Assembly: GCA_015232485.1 (NCBI GenBank) | Contig: JADFZP010000246.1 | Span: 1 to 5,604, forward strand | Length of the DNA stretch: 5,604 bases | Reading direction: 5' to 3' | Source: Alphaproteobacteria bacterium | GTDB lineage: Bacteria; Pseudomonadota; Alphaproteobacteria; Rhodospirillales; Magnetospirillaceae | Part shown: positions 1 through 5,604 of the stretch, piece after piece | Layout of the letters: each line of letters begins with the position of its first letter | Numbering within the stretch: the stretch's first letter is position 1 | Notes under the pieces: model-generated | What the model was told of the DNA's origin: nothing | Seen by the model: only the letters and a program-made list of their open reading frames with translations | Database searches by the model: none | Made by a program: the position numbers and the translations under genes

Positions 1-1999
1 GGGTCAGGGTGAAGCTGTTGTAATTGGTGTCGGACAAATCGTCCTGGCCGTAGGACGCGGTCATCACATTGCCGCTGATCGCCGCCACGGTGAACTCGTC
101 GGTCGTGGTGCCCGAGGTGAAGCGGACGTGGTCGCCGACCTTGAAGCCGGCCGCCGCCAGATCATAGGTTCCCGTGGTGGTTACGATGGTGATCTTGCCG
201 GCGTTCGATCCGCTTTGCGGATCGGAGTTGACCGACGAGAAGTTGGTGACGTTCGCGTTGGTGATCGACAGCGGCGTGTTCAGCGCGGTGGAATTGTCGT
301 CTTCGATGGCGCTGCACAGGTCGGCGTCCGGGCAGTCGGCCCACACCTTGATCTGCATGTAGTTGCCGCCACCCGCCGAGCAGGATGTGCAACCCTGGTT
401 GCACTGCCGGGTCATGTCGATCCGCGCCGTGAAGGGTGCCGGCTGGGTGACCGAATAGGCCGGCGCGGTCGAGGTGGTCGAGCGCCGAATGTCCATCCAG
501 GCGACCTCCTGCCGTCGCAGCGTGCAGCCCCAATTCGCGGCGCCATTCACCGCCAGCGTCGAACTCGACGACGGGCAGCCGGGCGCGGAGTTGTAATAGG
601 TGGAGGCCGACGAGATCGCCGTGCCGTGGTCGGTGCTGTCACCGCGCAGAATGGCGACATGATTGTAGCTGGGGTCGTTGGCGTTGACCGTCCAATTGTC
701 GAATTCGATCGCCATCTTATTGGCGGCATTACCCAATGGAAAGATGCCGTTGGGGGCGCTCAGGGTGTAATTGGTGTTTCCAGCATTGCCGTGGCCAGAA
801 TTGCTGTAGGCCATGCCAACACCCGAATCGCCGCCGCAGGTCGAGGCGGTGACGGTGGATGTGCCCGGAATGACGATGACGGTAAAGCCGTCCGCAGTCC
901 CTCCGGCGGTGTCGATGTTGGTCTCGCCCTCGCCCATCTGGGCCTCGAGATAGACCGACAGCCGCTCGGCCCCGAAGTCGAACGGGGTGTTGAGCCACAG
1001 GCACGAGGCCGTGCGCGTGCCTCCCAGGTCGGCCACCGGGGAGTCCGGATCGGTCGTGGTCGCGATGCTTCCGAAATTGACATTGCCCGCGCCGCTCTCG
1101 CTGTCCGAAAAGCTGGTGCCGTCGGCCGCCTTGACGAGTTGAATCGAGGTGGTGGCATTGGCGGCGGTCGTATTGGCGATGGTGACCTGCGAGTTCGAGA
1201 TGTTGCTCAAATCGGTGGCGTAGGTGGTTCCCCCGCCGCCGCCCACATAGTCGGCGCGTTGCCAGCGGCAGCCCGCGTCGGCCATGATCCGGGTGGCCGG
1301 CCGGGCTCGCACGATGTCGTCGAAGCCGATATTGGTCGCGGTCACCGGCTCGACGCGGAATTCGGTGACGTTCGTTCCGGCGCAGGTGCTGCCAAGGCCC
1401 GCGTTCAAACATTCGGCGGGGCGCGTCGCGGTCGGATTGGCGCGCGCCACGCCGCCCGCCGTCCTTGCGCCCAGACCGTTCTTGCCATGACTGATCAGCG
1501 TCCAGGCCATGGTCCCGGTACAGCCATAGGCTTCGTTGGAATAGCACGCCGCCAGATCGCCGGCGGTACCCGTCCCGGTGATGTTGGCGTTGCCCGAATC
1601 GCAGTCAAGCGGATTGCCCGTGGCCAGGCCTTGCGTCACGGCATAGTCGATGGCGTTGTTCCAGCCGTCGATCACGTCGGCCAGCGGCAGGCCCAAACTC
1701 GACCAGGGCACCAGCCCAAAAGTCGATCCGGCCGTGGTGCAAGACGCCGCCTCGATGCCGGCGATGGTGGTGGCGGGGCAGGGAAGGCGCCCCTGCTGCG
1801 ATACGAACAGCGCCAAGGCGCGTTCGATCCGGTCCATCGCCGTTCGCGTCTGCGCCAGATTGCCGCGCTCGCGAACGGCGTCATAGGACATTAGCGCGCC
1901 AGAGCCGACCAAACCGATCAGCGCCAGCACGATGGCCAGTTCGACCAACGTGAACGCGGCGCTGGAGCCACGGTCGGGGCGAGTGCGACACCAAAGCAT
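1..1999 (-). CDS. Prepilin-like protein with C-terminal L-type (legume-type) lectin domain, 3' end outside window
   Basis: This is one open frame of 666 codons with no stop before the window edge, so the C-terminus is missing. The ATG at 1999 is the only in-frame ATG after an upstream stop at 2062-2060, and AAAGGA precedes it closely. Residues 1-15 form a basic leader ending in Ala, then FTLVE (16-20) and a hydrophobic helix (about 16-37), as in type IV pilins and pseudopilins. Residues 72-244 carry LPCP (72-75), HGKNGLGA (171-178) and GFDDIVRA ending in DAGC, and they match the neighbour at 2062-2787 almost end to end. From about 306 a second domain reads as a ConA-like lectin: ADGF (369-372), CGG (388-390), EFD (432-434) and DPSYNHVAI (442-450). 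A cysteine cluster (CNQGCTSC, 533-540) and a small beta-rich stretch (about 600-650) follow. I infer a surface fibre subunit that binds glycan. The fold call is from motif recall, not a search. Confidence 0.88.
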   Translation of the reverse strand, partial: MLWCRTRPDRGSSAAFTLVELAIVLALIGLVGSGALMSYDAVRERGNLAQTRTAMDRIERALALFVSQQGRLPCPATTIAGIEAASCTTAGSTFGLVPWSSLGLPLADVIDGWNNAIDYAVTQGLATGNPLDCDSGNANITGTGTAGDLAACYSNEAYGCTGTMAWTLISHGKNGLGARTAGGVARANPTATRPAECLNAGLGSTCAGTNVTEFRVEPVTATNIGFDDIVRARPATRIMADAGCRWQRADYVGGGGGTTYATDLSNISNSQVTIANTTAANATTSIQLVKAADGTSFSDSESGAGNVNFGSIATTTDPDSPVADLGGTRTASCLWLNTPFDFGAERLSVYLEAQMGEGETNIDTAGGTADGFTVIVIPGTSTVTASTCGGDSGVGMAYSNSGHGNAGNTNYTLSAPNGIFPLGNAANKMAIEFDNWTVNANDPSYNHVAILRGDSTDHGTAISSASTYYNSAPGCPSSSSTLAVNGAANWGCTLRRQEVAWMDIRRSTTSTAPAYSVTQPAPFTARIDMTRQCNQGCTSCSAGGGNYMQIKVWADCPDADLCSAIEDDNSTALNTPLSITNANVTNFSSVNSDPQSGSNAGKITIVTTTGTYDLAAAGFKVGDHVRFTSGTTTDEFTVAAISGNVMTASYGQDDLSDTNYNSFTLT
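206..224. repeat. Perfect 8-bp inverted repeat with 3-nt loop inside coding sequence
   Basis: CGATCCGC, TTT, GCGGATCG form a perfect short hairpin within the lectin-bearing pilin-like gene, in the part coding for a Ser/Asp/Gln/Gly-rich loop near residues 592-598. It is internal to the gene and may be chance, although the pairing is perfect and G+C rich. Confidence 0.5.
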
Positions 2000-2061
2000 T
2001 GTCCTTTGCTCCGCAGCCGGCGCTTCATTCCACCACCCTTCTGTGTTACGCTTCTCGTCTC
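2000..2061. promoter_or_regulatory. Divergent intergenic region between two prepilin-like genes
   Basis: These 62 bp separate the start codons of two divergent pilin-like genes, so both promoters must lie here or inside the opposite gene. The minus-strand gene has AAAGGA a few bases before its ATG. The plus-strand gene has no Shine-Dalgarno-like sequence before its ATG. A weak plus-strand candidate is TTCATT (2024-2029) and TACGCT (2047-2052), 17 bp apart and each matching three of six consensus bases. It would place transcription initiation almost at the ATG. No clear operator palindrome is seen. Confidence 0.4.
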
Positions 2062-2787
2062 ATGAGGGCAACAACAAAGACTTCCTGCGCGCGACCGGCG
2101 GGCTTTACGCTGATCGAGATGGCGATCGCCATGAGCATCCTGGGATTGATGCTCGGCGGTGGCATTCTCGCCATGACCGCCGTCCTCGACAAGGCCGCGC
2201 ACGACAAGACGCTGTCGAACATGGACAAGATCGAGACGGCCCTGCTCGTCTACGTTCTCGCCAACGATAGCCTGCCCTGCCCCGACACCGATTACGACGG
2301 GAACGAGAATGCTGGCTGCACCGGTACGGCGGCGCGCGGCATCGTGCCCTATCGCACGGTGGGGCTGCAACGGGACGAGGCGTCCGATGGCTTCAATCGG
2401 TTCATTTCCTACGCCGTCGACGTGACCTACACCGCAGCCAGTTCGCTGCAATGCGGCACCACGGCGTTCGCGGGACTCGATGGCCTGCTTCAGATCCGCG
2501 ACTCCACCGACGCCTATCCCCAGAACGAGGCCGCCGGCGGCTATGCCCTGATCTATCACGGCAAGAACGGGCTGGGCGCGGTGATGAACAGTGGCGTCGT
2601 CTATGGGCGGTCTCCGGTTGTCGGGACTCAGCCGGCGGAACACCAGAATTCACTCCTGGCCGCCACCAACCTCGACCGGTTCTACAGCGAGCCGTTGACG
2701 GCTTCCCCCAATGTCGGCTTCGACGACGTGATACGCGCCAAGGCGCCGGCACGCATTCTGTACGATGCCGGTTGCACCAGTGGATGA
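2062..2787 (+). CDS. Prepilin-like (type IV pilin / pseudopilin family) protein
   Basis: This 241-aa protein has a typical class III signal: leader of 14 residues ending in Gly, then FTLIE (15-19) with Glu at +5 and a hydrophobic helix to about residue 42. A prepilin peptidase would be expected to cut after Gly14 and methylate Phe15. The globular part holds LPCPDT (71-76), a GIVPYRTVGL stretch (93-102), HGKNGLGA (166-173) and GFDDVIRA ending in DAGC (219-238). Cysteines at 73, 86, 131 and 238 could form two disulfides. The frame is open upstream to a TTG at 1999, but the ATG at 2062 gives a normal short leader, so I chose it. It is about the length of an ordinary pilin and corresponds to the N-terminal third of the divergent neighbour without its lectin extension. 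It is the first gene of the plus-strand cluster, ending 4 bp before the next. Whether it is a major or minor subunit cannot be told. Confidence 0.88.
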   Translation: MRATTKTSCARPAGFTLIEMAIAMSILGLMLGGGILAMTAVLDKAAHDKTLSNMDKIETALLVYVLANDSLPCPDTDYDGNENAGCTGTAARGIVPYRTVGLQRDEASDGFNRFISYAVDVTYTAASSLQCGTTAFAGLDGLLQIRDSTDAYPQNEAAGGYALIYHGKNGLGAVMNSGVVYGRSPVVGTQPAEHQNSLLAATNLDRFYSEPLTASPNVGFDDVIRAKAPARILYDAGCTSG

Positions 2788-2791
2788 CGAC

Positions 2792-3937
2792 ATGAAACAC
2801 GGAATGGAAAGCCGCCAAGCCGGTTTCATCGCCATCCTGATGGCCGTGGCGATGATGACGGTCGGACTGTTCACCGTCTCACGCTATGTCGTCAAGGGTC
2901 CCGCCCGGGACCTTGAGCAGACCGCTTCGAGCAAGACGGATCTTTCCAAGATCAAGCACGCCATTGTTCTCAACAGTGTCGCCAGCGGCGCGTTGCCCTG
3001 CCCAGACACAACCGCCACGCCCGATGGGGCGGCTGACGGCACATGCGCCGGTTCCACGGTTCAAGTGGGAACGGTTCCCTGGCGCGACGTCGGTCTCCAA
3101 AAGAAGGACGTCATCGACCAATGGGGCCACTACGTCACCTATGTGATGGTGGGTAGCGGCAATCTCGCCTTGAACGACAACGGGACCGCCAAGACGCCCG
3201 ATTTCGCGCTCGTCAGCCATGGCAAGAATGGATTGGGCGCCATGTACCCCACTGTCGCGGGCGCGGTGGGCGCCTATGAAATGGAAAACAGCAATGGCGA
3301 TGGGGTTTTGTACAATTGGGCGACGCTGACGTCGAGTCAGGCCAACGGCCCCTATGACGATCTGGTGGTGTGGGGCGACACGGGAGCCGGGACTCCCACA
3401 CCCACGCCGACCCCCACGCCGACCCCCACGCCGACCCCGACCCCGACCCCGACCCCGACACCCACCCCCACGACCGGCACCGGGACGGCGATTACCGTGT
3501 CGAGCTTCAGTTCCTCGATGTTTCCGACGTCGGGCAACAGCGGCAACACCCAAGCGACCTCGATCACCTCGGGTGGGGTCACCTACAGTTCGACGGGCGA
3601 CACGTCGGGAAATCTAAATTACCATAGCGGAAGCCTTGGGGTAAATGGGGGTGACGACAAGGGACAGCTAAATAACGAAGAACAGATAACGCTGACCTTT
3701 ACGGGAACGTACCAGTCATATTCAATCAATGTGAATAATTTCAGCAGTGGAGAGGCATTCAAGGTCATCGCATACAATGGGTCAACCTATATCGGCTCTG
3801 ACACGTTCTACTATGATGGCAGCGCCACTGAAACGTTGACCGGTGACTTTGGTGGTTCCCTGTTCAACATGCTCAAACTCGAGACGAAGGACGGGGACGA
3901 CGAGATCGGCTTCACCGGCTTCACCGTCACGCCGTGA
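2792..3937 (+). CDS. Prepilin-like protein with Thr-Pro linker and C-terminal beta-rich domain
   Basis: The protein has 381 residues from the ATG at 2792. This start gives an 11-residue leader ending in Gly, then FIAIL and a hydrophobic helix (12-30), and GGA lies about 8 bases upstream. An in-frame ATG at 2765 would overlap the previous gene and lengthen the leader; the ATG at 2804 is also possible. The pilin-like core has LPCPDT (68-73), TVPWRDVGL (94-102), SHGKNGLGA (142-150) and YDDLVVWGD (188-196), shared with both neighbours. Position +5 of the mature helix is Leu rather than Glu, as is known for GspK-type tip pseudopilins. Thirteen Thr-Pro pairs (201-226) form a stiff, probably extracellular stalk. 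Residues about 234-381 are cysteine-free, rich in Gly, Ser, Thr and Asn, and hold LGVNGGDD (282-289) and a C-terminal GDDEIGFTGFTV, like beta-sandwich domains of exported proteins. Its middle is much lower in G+C than the rest. Its ligand is unknown. Confidence 0.85.
   Translation: MKHGMESRQAGFIAILMAVAMMTVGLFTVSRYVVKGPARDLEQTASSKTDLSKIKHAIVLNSVASGALPCPDTTATPDGAADGTCAGSTVQVGTVPWRDVGLQKKDVIDQWGHYVTYVMVGSGNLALNDNGTAKTPDFALVSHGKNGLGAMYPTVAGAVGAYEMENSNGDGVLYNWATLTSSQANGPYDDLVVWGDTGAGTPTPTPTPTPTPTPTPTPTPTPTPTPTTGTGTAITVSSFSSSMFPTSGNSGNTQATSITSGGVTYSSTGDTSGNLNYHSGSLGVNGGDDKGQLNNEEQITLTFTGTYQSYSINVNNFSSGEAFKVIAYNGSTYIGSDTFYYDGSATETLTGDFGGSLFNMLKLETKDGDDEIGFTGFTVTP
3392..3469 (+). repeat. Hexanucleotide repeat encoding (Thr-Pro)13 linker
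   Basis: Thirteen six-base units of the form ACNCCN sit in frame and encode alternating Thr and Pro. Within them ACGCCGACCCCC recurs three times and ACCCCG occurs several times in a row. The tract joins the pilin-like core to the C-terminal domain of the surrounding gene. Gain or loss of whole units would change the linker length without breaking the frame. Confidence 0.9.
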
Positions 3938-4986
3938 TGGCCGCATCGTCGATCATGGTCTTCCTGGCGGCCGGCGGCCTTTCGTTGCTCGCGGTTCCGG
4001 CGGTGCTCATGCTACCCACCGCCGGCTTGGTGCCCGAGTTGTCGGCGATCGCCTTCTGGGCTTGTTTCGCACTGAACTACCCGCACTTCGCGCATTCCTA
4101 TCTGCTGCTTTATCGCGATCTCGGGGCGCGGATGGCGGGGGCCGGAGAATTGAACCGGCTGCGGCTGATCGTCGCGGCTTACGTGGCGCCTGCGGTGCTG
4201 TTCATTCTTTGCATCCAGGCGGTGGCGTTCGAGGATGGCCAGACGGCGGGTCTGCTGGTCCAGATCATGATGCTGCTGGTCGGCTGGCACTACGTGAAGC
4301 AGGGATATGGCGTGCTGTTCGTTCTGTGCGCCGATCACGGTTTCCGCTTGTCGAACCCGGCTCGAACGGCGCTCAGGCTGCACGGCTATGCGATCTGGGC
4401 TTGGATATGGCTGCGCAACAACGCCTTCGCCAACGAGGCTCGTTTCCAAGGGGTCCTCTACGATCTGGCGGGATTTGGACAAAGCGCCGCTCAGTTCGGC
4501 AAGTGGCTTGCCGCGGCAAGCTTCGTCTGGGCATTGGCGATGATGGCCCGCGATTGTCGCGCCAATGGCCGCCTTCCGCCTTTGGCGGCGCTCGCCGGCT
4601 ATTGCGCCAGCCTGTATGTATGGATGGTCTTCGCGTACATCGATCCGCTGTTGCTCTATTTCACGCCGGCGATGCACTCGCTCCAATACCTGTATTTCAT
4701 TGCGCGGGTCGAGGGCGGACGCGTTGGCGCGCCGGGATGGGCGGCGTTGGGTGATCGCCGCTTCTGGACGGCGTTCGCCATCTCGGTGACCGCCGGGGCG
4801 GTGATTTTCGAGTTGCTGCCCCGCGCCATCGCGGGGGCGGGCGTGGCGCCCCTTGGCAATCCGATGTTCGTCTATGCCCTCGTTCATGCTTTTGTAAACG
4901 TCCACCACTATTTCATCGATCACGCGGTCTGGCGCCGCGAGGACCCCGTGACCCGACGGCAATTGTTCGGCGCGGCGGCGGCGTAG
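3937..4986 (+). CDS. Polytopic inner-membrane protein of unknown function, histidine-rich motifs
   Basis: I do not recognise this 349-aa protein by name. It is strongly hydrophobic, with roughly eight or nine membrane segments (about 5-28, 34-58, 78-98, 104-130, 147-160, 187-204, 216-240, 276-294 and 309-326). Conserved-looking polar motifs lie in or next to them: NYPHFAHSY (47-55), GWHYVKQGYG (116-125), MHSLQYLYF (246-254) and NVHHYFIDHAVWRRED (321-336). Clustered His within membrane segments recalls membrane metalloenzymes such as diiron desaturases, but the spacing is not the classical desaturase pattern, so catalysis is only a possibility. The ATG overlaps the stop of the previous gene (TGATG), which implies translational coupling with the pilin-like genes. 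A GTG directly before it is in frame but less likely. Roles in modifying or exporting the fibre, or in a lipid or glycan step, would fit the context but are inferred. Confidence 0.85.
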   Translation: MAASSIMVFLAAGGLSLLAVPAVLMLPTAGLVPELSAIAFWACFALNYPHFAHSYLLLYRDLGARMAGAGELNRLRLIVAAYVAPAVLFILCIQAVAFEDGQTAGLLVQIMMLLVGWHYVKQGYGVLFVLCADHGFRLSNPARTALRLHGYAIWAWIWLRNNAFANEARFQGVLYDLAGFGQSAAQFGKWLAAASFVWALAMMARDCRANGRLPPLAALAGYCASLYVWMVFAYIDPLLLYFTPAMHSLQYLYFIARVEGGRVGAPGWAALGDRRFWTAFAISVTAGAVIFELLPRAIAGAGVAPLGNPMFVYALVHAFVNVHHYFIDHAVWRREDPVTRRQLFGAAAA

Positions 4987-5050
4987 CCCGCCCTTTCCCC
5001 CGCCCATCGGCTTCGCTACACTCCAGCCAGAAATAGGGGACCGGACGGAC
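4987..5050 (+). promoter_or_regulatory. Candidate promoter and ribosome binding site for the transglycosylase gene
   Basis: The 64-bp gap holds TTTCCC (4994-4999) and TACACT (5017-5022) separated by 17 bp. The second hexamer is a fair -10 box and the first a poor -35 box. AGGGGA (5035-5040) lies 10 bases before the ATG at 5051 and is a plausible Shine-Dalgarno site. No terminator hairpin is visible after the membrane protein gene, so read-through from upstream is also possible. Confidence 0.35.
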
Positions 5051-5604
5051 ATGATGGCGGGGCGTCGGGCATTGGGCGGGCTGCTGCTGGCGGCGGCGAT
5101 CGTCTCGGGCGCGGCGGGGCCGGCGCGGGCGCAGGCGTTCCGGGCCGACACCTTCGAGATGTGCGCCAACGCGGCCGCCCAGGTCGAGGCCGAGGAGGGC
5201 ATTCCGGCCGGTTTGCTGGGCGCCATCGCGCTGGTCGAAACCGGGCGCGGCAATCCGTTCAACAATGGGCGGCGCAGCGCTTGGCCGGGGACGGTCAACA
5301 TCGAGGGCAAGGGCGCCCATCTCGATTCGAAGGCCGAGGCCCTGCGCATCGTCGAGGGCAAGCTGCTGGAGGGCGTCGGGCTGATCGATGTCGGCTGTTT
5401 CGGCATCAACCTTTATCACCATCCGGCCGCCTTCCAGGATTTGGCGCAGGCCTTCGATCCGCTGACCAACGCCCGCTACTCGGCGCGGTTCCTGAAAGCG
5501 CATTACGCCGCCACCCAGTCTTGGGACATGGCGGTCGGGCGCTATCACAACATGGAGGCGACCAAGGGCAACGCCTACCGGTCGCGGGTCCAGGCCGCTT
5601 GGCT
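5051..5604 (+). CDS. Secreted lytic-transglycosylase-like (SLT-fold) protein, 3' end outside window
   Basis: The first 184 codons are present and the gene runs off the right edge. Residues 1-29 form a Sec signal peptide: Arg5-Arg6, a Leu/Ala-rich core and a GPARAQA end suggesting cleavage near 27-29. The mature part resembles a lysozyme-like SLT domain. IPAGLLGAIALVETGRG (51-67) supplies the probable catalytic Glu63, VGCFGINLYHH (114-124) matches the usual GxxQIN strand, and GRYHN (163-167) followed by Y176 and R179 fits the usual Y(N/H)xG...Y..RV end. Cys38 and Cys116 may pair. Such enzymes cleave the glycan strands of peptidoglycan in the periplasm, often to make room for envelope machines. 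The segment after Glu63 (NNGRRSAWPGTVN) is unlike the common ESxFNPNA type, as in a subset of alphaproteobacterial proteins. ATG 5051 is followed by another ATG at 5054; either would do. A link to the pilin-like cluster is possible but the gap suggests separate control. Confidence 0.85.
   Translation, partial: MMAGRRALGGLLLAAAIVSGAAGPARAQAFRADTFEMCANAAAQVEAEEGIPAGLLGAIALVETGRGNPFNNGRRSAWPGTVNIEGKGAHLDSKAEALRIVEGKLLEGVGLIDVGCFGINLYHHPAAFQDLAQAFDPLTNARYSARFLKAHYAATQSWDMAVGRYHNMEATKGNAYRSRVQAAW

Noticed and set aside
729..1547. Minus-strand frame of 272 codons, and a second one at 760-1158.
   Set aside because: They are other frames of the same strand as the lectin-bearing gene, with Arg/His/Gln-rich or Pro/Arg-rich products and no motifs.
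128..1894. A plus-strand open frame of 588 codons.
   Set aside because: It is Arg/Gly/Val-rich with no recognisable domain and lies entirely antisense to the minus-strand frame, which has a prepilin leader, pilin core and lectin motifs. Long antisense frames are common in G+C-rich DNA.
1999..2061. TTG at 1999 as the start of the first plus-strand pilin-like gene.
   Set aside because: It would add 21 residues before an already complete 14-residue prepilin leader and would overlap the divergent start codon.
1918..2643. Minus-strand frame of 241 codons crossing the divergent intergenic region.
   Set aside because: It is antisense to the pilin-like gene at 2062 and overlaps the start of the other in a different frame. 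It has no recognisable features.
3392..3469. CRISPR-like or tandem non-coding repeat.
   Set aside because: The units are six bases, contiguous, without spacers and in frame as Thr-Pro codons.
2879..3553. Minus-strand frame of 224 codons with a Gly/Arg-rich repeat.
   Set aside because: It is antisense to the third pilin-like gene; its repeat is just the complement of the Thr-Pro tract.
4987..5016. Rho-independent terminator after the membrane protein gene.
   Set aside because: No stable stem followed by a T-run could be found in the gap.
4012..5409. Minus-strand frame of 465 codons.
   Set aside because: It spans two clear plus-strand genes and the gap between them, and its product is low-complexity and Arg/Gln-rich. 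The plus-strand products have membrane segments, a signal peptide and catalytic motifs.

Overview
The window is G+C-rich DNA (about 65-75% by eye in most coding stretches) and looks like the chromosome of an alphaproteobacterium, perhaps of the Rhodospirillales. This guess rests on base composition, codon use and gene style only. No RNA gene, insertion sequence, phage gene or CRISPR array was seen.

The window is dominated by a pilin-like locus. On the minus strand, from 1999 to beyond the left edge, runs one uninterrupted frame of at least 666 codons. It begins with a prepilin leader and pilin-like core and continues into what reads as a legume-type (ConA-like) lectin domain with its metal-binding residues in place. 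Divergent from it, after a 62-bp gap, is a plus-strand cluster. It holds a 241-aa prepilin-like protein (2062-2787), a 381-aa prepilin-like protein with a Thr-Pro linker and a beta-rich C-terminal domain (2792-3937), and a 349-aa polytopic membrane protein (3937-4986). Spacings are 4 bp and then a TGATG overlap, so the three are probably one operon.

The three pilin-like proteins share a signature beyond the N-terminal helix: LPCP, then (V/I)P(W/Y), then HGKNGLGA, then a DD(I/V/L) motif. They look like paralogues assembled into one fibre. Two of them carry large C-terminal extensions suited to surface display, one lectin-like and one on a Thr-Pro stalk. The simplest model is a pseudopilus or minor-pilin tip complex that binds glycans. 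The membrane protein, which I do not recognise, would be co-produced with it. No assembly ATPase, platform protein, prepilin peptidase or secretin lies in this window.

After a 64-bp gap with a possible promoter, a secreted lytic-transglycosylase-like protein starts at 5051 and runs off the right edge. It may be an independent gene.
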